Source of the DNA: a virus
Virus record (IMG/VR): IMGVR_UViG_3300005548_000477
Span: 1 to 23,022 of that record
Reading direction: 5' to 3' (one strand)
DNA length: 23,022 nucleotides
This document shows positions 14,271 to 21,400 of this stretch, piece by piece (the first letter of the stretch is position 1; each line of letters starts with the position of its first letter). A program made the position numbers and the translations under genes. Below the pieces are notes generated by a model that did not search any database, had not been told where the DNA came from, and worked only from the letters and a program-made list of their open reading frames with translations.

Positions 14271-16187
14271 TCAAGCCGTCGGCGGCGCGCCGCGCAAGGC
14301 CTTCAGCCGGTTCGTCTCCGCTTCAAACGCATCGATCTCCAGTTTGCGCGCCTCGTGACTGCGATCCTGCTGCAGGGCGGCGATCTGAGCCTTCGCCGCC
14401 GCCAGCGCCTGGGCAAGCTTCGAGAGCTCAGCCTGAGCGGCCTGGGCCTGCGGATCGGCCCCGCGAGCTTGCGGCGGCAGCATCGCCTGCAGGCGCTGTG
14501 CAACATCGTCGGCGCCCGGCCAGTCGAGGTTCTTGGCCAGCAGGTCGCCGATCACCGGCGCGGCGGCGGGATAGGCGCGGATCAACTCCAGCATCTGGTT
14601 GGCCGCCTCTTCCCGGCGGCTGGTGAAGCTCGGCCCCGACCGCACCGTCAGGTCGTACTTGCCGACGGTCAGGTCGTAGATCTTCTCGATCTGCCGCAAC
14701 TGGCCGGTCGGATCGGGTTGCGCCTGGCCCGCGCCCGCGCTCCGCGCGGGCTGGTTCACCGGCGCCGCCCTCGCCTGGCCGTCCGGCCCCAGAACCCGCA
14801 CCACCCGCGGCGCCGCATAGACCTTGGGGATCAGGTCCAACAGGATCCGCCCGGCGTGGCGCATAGCCCGGTTCAGATTGTCCACATAGTGGAAGGTCGA
14901 GACGTCGCCCTCGCGCTGGCGCATCAGGATCGCCCTGCCGGAGGTCTCGTTGGAAGGCGCGCCCAGGCTCGCGTCATAGAGGCCCATGATCGACTTCATG
15001 TCGTCGGCCGCATTGGCCGCCTCGGCCATGGCGCCGGCCGGCGGGCCAGCGAAGCCCTGTCGCATCGGCGGTTCGGGGCCGTCGTACTCGATATAGGCGT
15101 GCGTCTGGGTATTGGCCGTCGCCCACTTGGCGCTGTCGGTCTCGAAGGCGCCCTTGCGGCCGATGAACGGGATCTTGGGCGCCAGCGCCACCAGTTCGGT
15201 CGAGGTCGTGCGCCAGTAGTTGAACATCCGCTGCGGATCCTTGGCGTCGCGCACCAGCCCGCGCAGTCGCCGGCGGCCGTCCACATGCAGTTCCTCGCCA
15301 TAGACTGGCACGATCGGGATGAACTTCCCCGCCCACTCCACAGTTTCCAGCACCTCTGCGCCGGTCAGGATGCGCTGCGTCACCTTGTGGCTCGCCACCT
15401 GCCGCGGACGCCCGACGACAGTGACGCCTAAGGCGTCGAACATCGCCTTCTGTTTCTCGTAGACCGCGATCTCGACGACCTGGCCGTCCGACAGCGCCAC
15501 GATGGTCCGCCGCACCGCCTCCCGCCGCCAGTGCTCGGCCACCATCACTCGGTCGCCCTCCAGCCAGGGGCTGGTCAGCGAAGCGTAGCTGTCGGCGGTC
15601 CAGTCGACTGCATCGGCGCCCTTCCACCGCGCCTCGAAGGCGGCCTTTGGGAGCGTGTCGACCACGAAGGCCGAGTTCCAGTCGGACGAATCGGCCGCCG
15701 TCCCGTCCGGGTCGCCGTAGATCGAGAAAGGGTTCGCCACCCGCTCGATCACCAGGTCCTGGTCGAACCCGTCGTCGGAGGCGTAGCGCGTGTTGATCCG
15801 GAAGTAGCCGAAGCCTGCGGTCACCGCGAAATCGAGCGCGGTGTCATAGGCGACCTCCGCGTCCGAGGACTGCTCGATATGCCGGATCAGCCCGTTGAAC
15901 ACTTCGGCGGTGTCCGGGTCCGCGGCGTCGTCCACCGGATGCACCACGATGGCGGGCTTGTTCTGCCGCGCGTCGTTGACCACCTGGCGGATGAAGGCCG
16001 GCAGCCGGTTGATGGTCAGGCAGGGCCGCCCGTCCAGGTCCCGCTCGCGCTTGATCTGCGCCGGCCACTGTTCGCCCAGCCTCGCGAACCGCAGGTCGTC
16101 CAGCGCCTCGCGCCGGTTCTCGGCCTCGGCGTCCGCCGCCAGCTCGAACGCCTCGCGGGCGTCGCGGATGATCTCGTCGTCGGACAA
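14271..16187 (-). CDS. P22-type portal protein, 638 aa
   Basis: This belongs to the P22 portal family: after an acidic helical start (SDDEIIRDAREAFELAADAE) come LGEQWPAQIKRERDLDGRPC, LTINRLPAFIRQVVNDARQN, a standard opening, then GFGYFRINTRYASDD, IYGDPDGTAADSSDWN and MVAEHWRRE. The wing and stem regions follow, and the last 80 residues are a helical barrel-like, Ala/Gln-rich tail. P22 gp1 has 725 residues; this one has a shorter barrel. The start is TTG at 16187, with GGAG six bases upstream; the upstream ATG at 16259 would be translated through a terminator hairpin. The dodecamer forms the DNA entry vertex. Confidence 0.88.
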   Translation of the reverse strand: MSDDEIIRDAREAFELAADAEAENRREALDDLRFARLGEQWPAQIKRERDLDGRPCLTINRLPAFIRQVVNDARQNKPAIVVHPVDDAADPDTAEVFNGLIRHIEQSSDAEVAYDTALDFAVTAGFGYFRINTRYASDDGFDQDLVIERVANPFSIYGDPDGTAADSSDWNSAFVVDTLPKAAFEARWKGADAVDWTADSYASLTSPWLEGDRVMVAEHWRREAVRRTIVALSDGQVVEIAVYEKQKAMFDALGVTVVGRPRQVASHKVTQRILTGAEVLETVEWAGKFIPIVPVYGEELHVDGRRRLRGLVRDAKDPQRMFNYWRTTSTELVALAPKIPFIGRKGAFETDSAKWATANTQTHAYIEYDGPEPPMRQGFAGPPAGAMAEAANAADDMKSIMGLYDASLGAPSNETSGRAILMRQREGDVSTFHYVDNLNRAMRHAGRILLDLIPKVYAAPRVVRVLGPDGQARAAPVNQPARSAGAGQAQPDPTGQLRQIEKIYDLTVGKYDLTVRSGPSFTSRREEAANQMLELIRAYPAAAPVIGDLLAKNLDWPGADDVAQRLQAMLPPQARGADPQAQAAQAELSKLAQALAAAKAQIAALQQDRSHEARKLEIDAFEAETNRLKALRGAPPTA

Positions 16188-16210
16188 GGATAACTCCCAA
16201 GGCGGCAAGC

Positions 16211-16238
16211 AAAAAACCCCGCGCGAGCGAACCCGGGG
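16211..16238 (-). terminator. intrinsic terminator just upstream of portal
   Basis: On the minus strand a GC stem (CCCCG paired with CGGGG, with one further G-C pair after a mismatch) is followed directly by six T (16211-16216). It lies between the promoter at 16336-16364 and the portal start at 16187, so every transcript entering the head operon from that promoter meets it. This is the layout of a late promoter with an early terminator, controlled by antitermination or attenuation. The stem is short, but it is all GC with a perfect T6 tract. Confidence 0.72.
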
Positions 16239-16293
16239 GTGGATGACGGGCCGAAACACGCCCCGCTGACATCTGGAAGGAAGCGGACCGGAG

Positions 16294-16372
16294 CCTCACC
16301 GCCGCGCGGCGGACGCACCAATCAACGCTGACAAAACTGTAGCGATATCGCGCGCCAAAGTCAAGAACAAAT
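16294..16372 (-). repeat. promoter/leader direct repeat, copy 1 (portal side)
   Basis: A 79-bp segment repeated at 21311-21389 in the same orientation and with the same length. The 39 bases at 16294-16332 are identical in both copies; the other 40 differ at ten positions, all between the identical -35/upstream block and the leader. It contains a promoter, the transcribed leader and a perfectly self-complementary 14-mer (CCGCCGCGCGGCGG, 16299-16312). Confidence 0.9.
16336..16364 (-). promoter_or_regulatory. sigma-70-type late promoter for the head operon
   Basis: On the minus strand: -35 TTGACT (16359-16364), a spacer of exactly 17, and -10 TACAGT (16336-16341) preceded by GC, giving GCTACAG, close to the Caulobacter housekeeping -10 (GCTANAWC). 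Upstream is ATTTGTTCTT, abutting the -35, with a weaker second copy 11 bases away. Transcription would start near 16329 inside the conserved leader. The same geometry is found at 21353-21381. Confidence 0.78.
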
Positions 16373-16385
16373 CAGGAACATTCTC

Positions 16386-16697
16386 TCAGCTGGCCGGCGG
16401 CGCGAGGGCGGCCGACGCCTTGCGCAGAGTTCGATCGGCGAAGATCAGCCCCAGCGAGATCACCAGCAACGCCATGCCGCACACGATGGCGACCGTCGTG
16501 CCGACACGGACGATCCAGGCGATCGCGTCGGCAGCGCCGACAAACCCTGCGGAGCCTGTGAACTTGAGTCCTTCCGGAACCCGTCCGATCAAGGTGCCCA
16601 GCGAGGCCAGGCCGAGAAACAGCGCCGCGCCCGCGATCACGTCGTCAGGCAACTCGCCATGGCCGCCCCCGAAGAGCTGAACGATGCAAAAGGCCAT
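16386..16697 (-). CDS. small membrane protein, 103 aa, possibly N-terminally damaged
   Basis: Two clear hydrophobic helices lie at about residues 18-38 and 66-88, with a basic tail. The family is unknown. The ATG at 16697 has no convincing ribosome site. The same frame stays hydrophobic upstream (LAAIFGSGAV before the ATG) until a TAG, while an ATG one frame away (MTVERVS) lies just before it. A frameshift near the true start is therefore possible and the gene may be decayed. It lies downstream of the decayed gene at 16845-17044 and upstream of the portal promoter. It could be a cargo partner like the other membrane proteins in this operon. Confidence 0.5.
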   Translation of the reverse strand: MAFCIVQLFGGGHGELPDDVIAGAALFLGLASLGTLIGRVPEGLKFTGSAGFVGAADAIAWIVRVGTTVAIVCGMALLVISLGLIFADRTLRKASAALAPPAS

Positions 16698-16781
16698 GAC
16701 CGCGCCGGACCCGAAAATGGCCGCCAGCCGAAACGCGCTCTACCGTCATTGTCCCAACACGCCTTACAGAAATGCGGCGCG

Positions 16782-16817
16782 ACGCTGACAGCGCCGCTTG
16801 GCGACGTCAAGAACAAA
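16782..16817 (-). repeat. degenerate third copy of the promoter repeat
   Basis: ACGCTGAC (16782-16789) and GTCAAGAACAAA (16806-16817) match the two ends of the promoter part of the 79-bp repeat, but 16 bases separate them instead of 27, and no -10 remains. It is probably a dead remnant of a promoter in front of the small membrane-protein gene. Confidence 0.45.
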
Positions 16818-16844
16818 GCAGAAACCGCGAGGGTAGGCCAAACC

Positions 16845-17044
16845 TCAGGGGTCGGTCCGCTGCGGGTCGGGCGCCGCTGAGGCCGCCGGCCCTGCTCCGC
16901 CGCGCAGAACGTCCTGGCCCGTCGCGCCCATGAAGAGCGGATCGTTCCGGGCCTGCAAGACGCGGTTTCACCGCACCATGTCATCCCAGGCATCGCCCAG
17001 CGGATCGGCACGCTGAAGGGGTCGCTATCGAGCACCTGAGCCAT
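16845..17044 (-). pseudogene. decayed small phage gene (frameshift and nonsense)
   Basis: An excellent ribosome site (GGAGG at 17051-17055, six bases before the ATG) starts a frame reading MAQVLDSDPFSVP, which then loses sense. Shifting by one base near 17004 gives DPLGDAWDDMVR, a TGA, and in the same frame RNDPLFMGATGQDVLRGG to a clean TGA at 16845. The downstream part has the flavour of a genuine short phage protein and the start is well formed, so I read it as an intact ~65-residue gene broken by one indel and one stop. Programmed frameshifting is less likely, because the in-frame TGA also has to be bypassed. It directly follows the beta-helix gene, by 28 bases. Confidence 0.5.
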
Positions 17045-17072
17045 GTTGGACCTCCAGTGGAATTGTCGCATC

Positions 17073-18296
17073 TCAGGCCTCGAGCGCCGTCCGCGCCGCG
17101 GCGACGCGGGCCTGCTCGGCGTTCAGCGCGGCGCCTGCGGCGGCCAGCTGCGTCAAGGCGTCGCTGAGCTTTCCCTGGGTGTCGGCCAGCGACGCTTCCG
17201 CCGCCTGCGCCCGCACCGTCAGCGCGGCGATCTGCGCGTCCTTCGGATCGGGTTCAGCGAGCGGCGGCGGCTCCGAACGCTGCGCCAGCCAGGCATCCAG
17301 CGCCGAGGCGTCACCCACTCTGGCGTTGGCTGTCACGGTCGTCCCGCTGACCACCGGCCTCACTGGATCGGCCTCGCCCGCCTGGTGCAGCAGAACAACC
17401 GGCGCCGTCGCGGTATTGTCCTTCACCGCCACGTCAGATGACCCGCCGCGCACGATGATCCGCGCGCCGTAGTCCTCGTAGCCCTGCACCAGGTTCCCCT
17501 GGATCAGGCCGCCGACGCAGGTCGAGAAGGAGATGCCGTTCAGTAGGGTGCCGACCAGCGCGTTGCCGACGACCTGCAGGTTCTGCTGGCTCTCGGCGAA
17601 GATCCCCTGCGCGGCGCCGCCGAACCCCGCCTGCGCGCCAGCGCTGCCGCGCACATAGCTGCAGTTGCGGATCACGTTGTCGACTCCGAGGGCGTTCTTC
17701 GCCGTCGACCAGAACTGGAAGGCGTCGGGATGCACGCTCACCGAGCCGTCGGCGTCCACGGTCGGGCGCAGGTCATGCACCCGCACGCCGTCCAGCACGC
17801 AGTTGGAGCATCCGGCGATGTCGACGCCGTCCGCGCCCAGGTCGTGGATGTCCGTGTCGGTCAAACTCACCCGCTGGCTGTCCATCAGGCCGACGCCGAC
17901 ACCCAGGTGATGGAAGGCGCAAGCCTCCATCGTCAGGTCGCTGCAGTCCCGGACGAACATCCCGACGCCGCCCAGGGACAGATCGGCGGAATGGCCCTGG
18001 AGGTTTCGGAACGCCAGCTGTGACGAGCCCACCGCCTGCACCGCGTACTGCCCCTTGGGCTGTGGCAAGGCGATCTCGAAGCGTTCGAAGCTGAGACCTT
18101 GAGAGCCGTTGACGACCAGGCCGTCCAGCACCACTAGGCCGCCGGCCTTCACTGTCACGCCCGGCTGCGCCTTGCTGAAGTTGGAGAGCGTGAGAACGCC
18201 ATACTTGCCGGTCGCCAGGACGATGGTGTCGCCGGCTGTGGCCGCTTTCACGGCCGCCCAGGCGGCGTCGGTGGTGGTGACGGTGCTGGTCGCCAT
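17073..18296 (-). CDS. right-handed beta-helix tail protein, 407 aa
   Basis: Residues 1-60 (AWAAVKAATAGDTIVLATGK, then GVLTLSNF) and the repeated short strands to about residue 310 have the rhythm of parallel beta-helix proteins (pectate-lyase / Pgp1 / tailspike type): turns such as NGSQGLSFERFEI, CSDLTMEACAFHHLG, SQRVSLTDTDIHDLGADGVDIAG. The end, from about 345, is a coiled coil (DAQIAALTVRAQAAEASLAD and onward), a likely trimerisation element. Such phage proteins often bind or cut surface polysaccharide. A catalytic acidic patch cannot be identified from sequence, so it may be binding only. GGAG precedes the ATG. It is 15 bases downstream of the Ig/lectin-like gene. Having the coiled coil at the C-terminus is less usual for tailspikes, which attach by the N-terminus. 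Confidence 0.78.
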   Translation of the reverse strand: MATSTVTTTDAAWAAVKAATAGDTIVLATGKYGVLTLSNFSKAQPGVTVKAGGLVVLDGLVVNGSQGLSFERFEIALPQPKGQYAVQAVGSSQLAFRNLQGHSADLSLGGVGMFVRDCSDLTMEACAFHHLGVGVGLMDSQRVSLTDTDIHDLGADGVDIAGCSNCVLDGVRVHDLRPTVDADGSVSVHPDAFQFWSTAKNALGVDNVIRNCSYVRGSAGAQAGFGGAAQGIFAESQQNLQVVGNALVGTLLNGISFSTCVGGLIQGNLVQGYEDYGARIIVRGGSSDVAVKDNTATAPVVLLHQAGEADPVRPVVSGTTVTANARVGDASALDAWLAQRSEPPPLAEPDPKDAQIAALTVRAQAAEASLADTQGKLSDALTQLAAAGAALNAEQARVAAARTALEA

Positions 18297-18311
18297 CTCT
18301 GCTCCGCGCGC

Positions 18312-20855
18312 TCAAGGAACCAGTTCGAGGTTGAAGCCGAGCACGAAGCCATTGAACGTCGATGACGCATCGATCGCCTTCAGGTCGACCCGCTGGGCGC
18401 CATAGGCGCCGGCGCTCGCCTTGAGCTCGTCGGCGAGGATGCGCTGGCAACTCCCGCCGCTCCCGGTCTTGTAGTTGCGCCACCGCGCCGCCCAGGTCGC
18501 CCCGGCATGCGGCGTGCAGTGTGGCGTCGCGTCGTCGGCCAGGAAACCGCTGACCACGACCGCGTTCGCGTGGCTCGTGGTGATCCCGCCCGTCGAGATC
18601 GATCCCGGATTGGCCCAGCCCGCCGTCGCGAAGTTCGTGGCGCCCACCGCGCTGACCCCGCCATAGCAGTCGAGGAACGCCTGGCCGGTCTGCAGGGCCG
18701 AGCCCGCGCCGGACCCGCTCATCGTCCAGCGCCAGCGATAGCCGCCGAGCGTCATCGTCCAGTGGGTGTTGCTGGTGACAGAGTCTTCCGAGGCGAAGGC
18801 CGTAAGGTTGGCGACGCCCGTCCCGGCGTCATAGCTGTTCAGCGTCGCCCAGAACCGGGTGAGCCGGTCGTTGATCTGGTTGTTATTGTAGACCTCGACG
18901 ACGTCGCCGGGGACGAAACCCTTGCCCGCCGAGAAGGTCATGTTGAACGCCGCGCCGCCGTTCGGCAGGCCGGGCGGACCGCCGGGAATGGTGACGCTGG
19001 TGCTCGAGGTCGTCACCAGGCTGGCGTCGCGTTGCGAATAGCTCTCGGCCATGCGCACGTCGGCGGCGTCGGCGAAACGGTAGCAGACCTGGAACGTTGA
19101 GACGTCGGCGGACGGATTGACCGACCCGCCCGTGAGCGACGTCCAGGCGCTCGCCTGGTTCGCCCCGGCCGCCGACTTCAGCAGGTCCGGCACGGTGACC
19201 TGGTGATCAAACGCGCCGCTCCGATCCTGCAATTGCATCTGCATCAGCAGGAGGTCGCCGACGGAGATCCGATGGCCGTCCGGTGCGTGGACCTGAGTCC
19301 CGAACGTCACGCTGGCCGGTGAGACGGCGCTGCCGGCGGCGGTCCACCGATAGTGCGGTCCCGCCGGTTCGCCCGCGCCCGGGCCGAAGGCGGCGTCCAT
19401 CAGGCCGAACGCCTCATCGCCCGTGTAGCCGTCGTGCGCCGCGACGCCCTCGATGAACAGCGACGGCGCAACGGCGAACCCGCCGCTGGGCGCTGCGGTC
19501 CCCAGGTTGGTCGTCAGGCCCGCCGCCCCGCCCAGTAGCAGGATCTCCGGCTGGCGGCCGGTCGGGAAAGAAGTGAGGTCCTGCGGCTTTCCCGCGGCGT
19601 AGAACTTGCGCAGGGTCGCCAGCGGGATCGCTCCAGCGCCATTCGAGATCGTCTCGCCGACGCCGGCGTAGATGTCGCCGAGCTGACCGTAGGCGCCGCC
19701 GAACGCCCAGGTGGACGCTCCGATCATCAACCCATTGATGTTGTTCCAGTCCGCAAGGCACCCGCTCGGCAGCGCCACGGCCGTGGCGACGCCCGCGGCG
19801 CGCAGGTCGACCATGTCGCCGGTTGAGCCGTCGCCCCAATACATCGCCCAGTCGCCGGTCACGGTGTCCCAGGTCAGCAGGTAGGTGTTCCAGGCGTCGT
19901 CCGTGAACCAGCGCGTGTAGGGCGAGGCGAGGCCGAACTTGATGTCGTCCACGCCGGGCGTGACCCCGGTCGAGTTGTTGAAGTTGAGCTGCGCGATCCC
20001 CGAGTTCTCGAAGGCCACCAGCAGGCCCGGCGCCACGCCGGCGGTCACCTCGCCCGCCGTCGCCGGGTCGGACTGCATGATCACCTGGCCTGCGAAGCTG
20101 TTCCCCTGGATCGCCGCGCCGGTGAACATCGTCCCGCGCATGCTCCAGGCGACTGTGCACTTGGTGCTGTTGGTCACGCCCAGCCGCGCGGCCTTGACGA
20201 TGGTGTCGCGCATGAAGCTCGCGCCGGCCGAAGCTGAGGCGACGCCCGACGAGGCCGCAGACACGGCGATCGAGAACGGCGCCAGGCTCGCCGTGCGCCC
20301 GTCCGCGTCGGTCACTGTGATCGACAGGCCGCTCTGGGTCTCGACCCCGCTCGGCGTCCCACTGATCACACCGGTGGCGCCGTTGAACGAGAGCCCGGCC
20401 GGCAAGGTCCCGGTCAGCACGAAGGTTTTTGTCCCTCGCCCGCCGCTCGCGCCAGGCGTGAAGCTGTAGGCTGAACCCACCGTCCCGACCGCGGGCGCCG
20501 TCCCGCTGATCGCCAGCACCGCCGAGACCACGAACGAGACGCCTGCCAGGTCGGCCGTGGCCGGCGACGTCGCGGAGTCCGTCACTCGCAAGGTGATCCC
20601 CGACGAAGTCCCCACGACGCTCGGCGTGCCGCTGACAACGCCGGTTGTGCTGTTCAGGCTGAGCCCCGTTGGCAGGGTCCCGGCCACGATCGAGAAGCTG
20701 TAGGGCCCCGTCCCGCCGGTCCGCGCCGGCGCAAAGCTGAAGGCCGTGTTCTGCGTGGCCGGCCCCGGCGCGCCGCTCAAGGCCAGCGTCGTCGACACCG
20801 GCCGCCAAGCCGCCGACATGTGACCCGGGCCGCGCAGGCCCGCGTGGATCACCAC
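18312..20855 (-). CDS. large adhesin-like protein with Ig-like and lectin-like domains, 847 aa
   Basis: After ~25 residues come two tandem He_PIG-type Ig-like domains (about 27-110 and 112-198), recognisable by repeated GTGPYSFSIVAGTLPTGLSL, STTGVVSGTPS and again GTLPAGLSFNGATGVISGTP. The next ~250 residues are strand-rich and Trp/Asn-rich (CTVAWSMRGTMFTGAAIQGN, LTWDTVTGDWAMYWGDG), like a concanavalin/LamG-type lectin. The last ~350 residues are further sandwich-like modules without named match. This is a surface adhesin layout, most likely a virion decoration or fibre for host glycan binding. The first codon taken here is GTG at 20855; ATG at 20819 is an equally possible start. It follows the small sandwich-like gene by one base. 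Confidence 0.78.
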   Translation of the reverse strand: MVIHAGLRGPGHMSAAWRPVSTTLALSGAPGPATQNTAFSFAPARTGGTGPYSFSIVAGTLPTGLSLNSTTGVVSGTPSVVGTSSGITLRVTDSATSPATADLAGVSFVVSAVLAISGTAPAVGTVGSAYSFTPGASGGRGTKTFVLTGTLPAGLSFNGATGVISGTPSGVETQSGLSITVTDADGRTASLAPFSIAVSAASSGVASASAGASFMRDTIVKAARLGVTNSTKCTVAWSMRGTMFTGAAIQGNSFAGQVIMQSDPATAGEVTAGVAPGLLVAFENSGIAQLNFNNSTGVTPGVDDIKFGLASPYTRWFTDDAWNTYLLTWDTVTGDWAMYWGDGSTGDMVDLRAAGVATAVALPSGCLADWNNINGLMIGASTWAFGGAYGQLGDIYAGVGETISNGAGAIPLATLRKFYAAGKPQDLTSFPTGRQPEILLLGGAAGLTTNLGTAAPSGGFAVAPSLFIEGVAAHDGYTGDEAFGLMDAAFGPGAGEPAGPHYRWTAAGSAVSPASVTFGTQVHAPDGHRISVGDLLLMQMQLQDRSGAFDHQVTVPDLLKSAAGANQASAWTSLTGGSVNPSADVSTFQVCYRFADAADVRMAESYSQRDASLVTTSSTSVTIPGGPPGLPNGGAAFNMTFSAGKGFVPGDVVEVYNNNQINDRLTRFWATLNSYDAGTGVANLTAFASEDSVTSNTHWTMTLGGYRWRWTMSGSGAGSALQTGQAFLDCYGGVSAVGATNFATAGWANPGSISTGGITTSHANAVVVSGFLADDATPHCTPHAGATWAARWRNYKTGSGGSCQRILADELKASAGAYGAQRVDLKAIDASSTFNGFVLGFNLELVP

Positions 20856-20856
20856 C

Positions 20857-21183
20857 TCAGATGCCCGCGCCGGTGGTGATGTAGAGGTCGGCCGTCCCGC
20901 TCGCGGTCACCGCCGCCACATGGGTGATCGGCGCGCTCGGCGAGTTGATCACCGTCAGCACCTCCATCGCACCCGCCGCGATCGGCTTGTCCGGATTGCT
21001 GGCCGAGGCGGTCACCGTCGCGTCGGCGCCTTTGCGGATGAACACCGGCACAGCGCCGGCGTTGAAGAACTCCAGCTGCACCGCGCCGCTCGGCATTTTC
21101 AGCAGCTTGGCCCGGTCGGAGCCTGAGGTCGTGGCGGTGATCTTCACCGTCGCGTCCTCGAGCCAGTGGAACGGCGTGTCCAT
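20857..21183 (-). CDS. small strand-rich structural protein, 108 aa
   Basis: The protein is almost all beta strand: HWLEDATVKITATTSGSDRA, LKMPSGAVQLEFFNAGAVPV, FIRKGADATVTASASNPDKP, and the end ADLYITTGAGI. Small sandwich proteins like this are frequent in phage head or fibre operons as decoration or fibre-foot proteins. AGGAG lies six bases before the ATG at 21183, which beats the longer reading from 21237. It is the first gene after promoter copy 2, at the head of the adhesion operon, and may anchor the adhesin that follows. Confidence 0.68.
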   Translation of the reverse strand: MDTPFHWLEDATVKITATTSGSDRAKLLKMPSGAVQLEFFNAGAVPVFIRKGADATVTASASNPDKPIAAGAMEVLTVINSPSAPITHVAAVTASGTADLYITTGAGI

Positions 21184-21310
21184 GCGATCTCCTGGAATGT
21201 GAGGCTGGCCCGCCGCGAGGGCGGGGAATACGGACACGCCTTCGCAACCGCGGACGCAAAACCGTCCCGGCTCAGGCTGCCAACTGCTTGTCTGGACGAA
21301 CGTCGAGGGC

Positions 21311-21389
21311 CCTCACCGCCGCGCGGCGGACGCACCAATCAACGCTGACGAAAATCTATCGAAACCGCCGCGCAAAGTCAAGAACAAAT
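21311..21389 (-). repeat. promoter/leader direct repeat, copy 2 (terminase side)
   Basis: Partner of 16294-16372, at the same length and orientation; 69 of 79 bases agree by my count. Copy 2 additionally has two perfect ATTTGTTCTT boxes with an 11-base period (minus strand; plus-strand positions 21380-21389 and 21391-21400), the outer one touching the terminase stop. The self-complementary 14-mer is at 21316-21329. Confidence 0.9.
21353..21381 (-). promoter_or_regulatory. sigma-70-type late promoter for the adhesion operon
   Basis: Minus strand: -35 TTGACT (21376-21381), spacer 17, -10 TAGATT (21353-21358) in the context GATAGATT. It lies just downstream of the large terminase stop and would drive the small structural gene, the Ig/lectin-like protein and the beta-helix gene. 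The leader to 21184 is about 160 bases. It contains a 6-bp hairpin (21209-21225) without a T-run, so no intrinsic terminator is evident here, unlike copy 1. Confidence 0.75.
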
Positions 21390-21400
21390 GAAGAACAAAT

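Noticed and set aside
14163-15431. Long plus-strand frame opposite portal
   Set aside because: Shadow of the portal gene; Arg/His/Leu-rich and without a ribosome site or family signal.
21209-21225. 6-bp hairpin in the leader of the adhesion operon as a terminator
   Set aside because: The stem is good, but no T-run follows on either strand, so intrinsic termination is unlikely.
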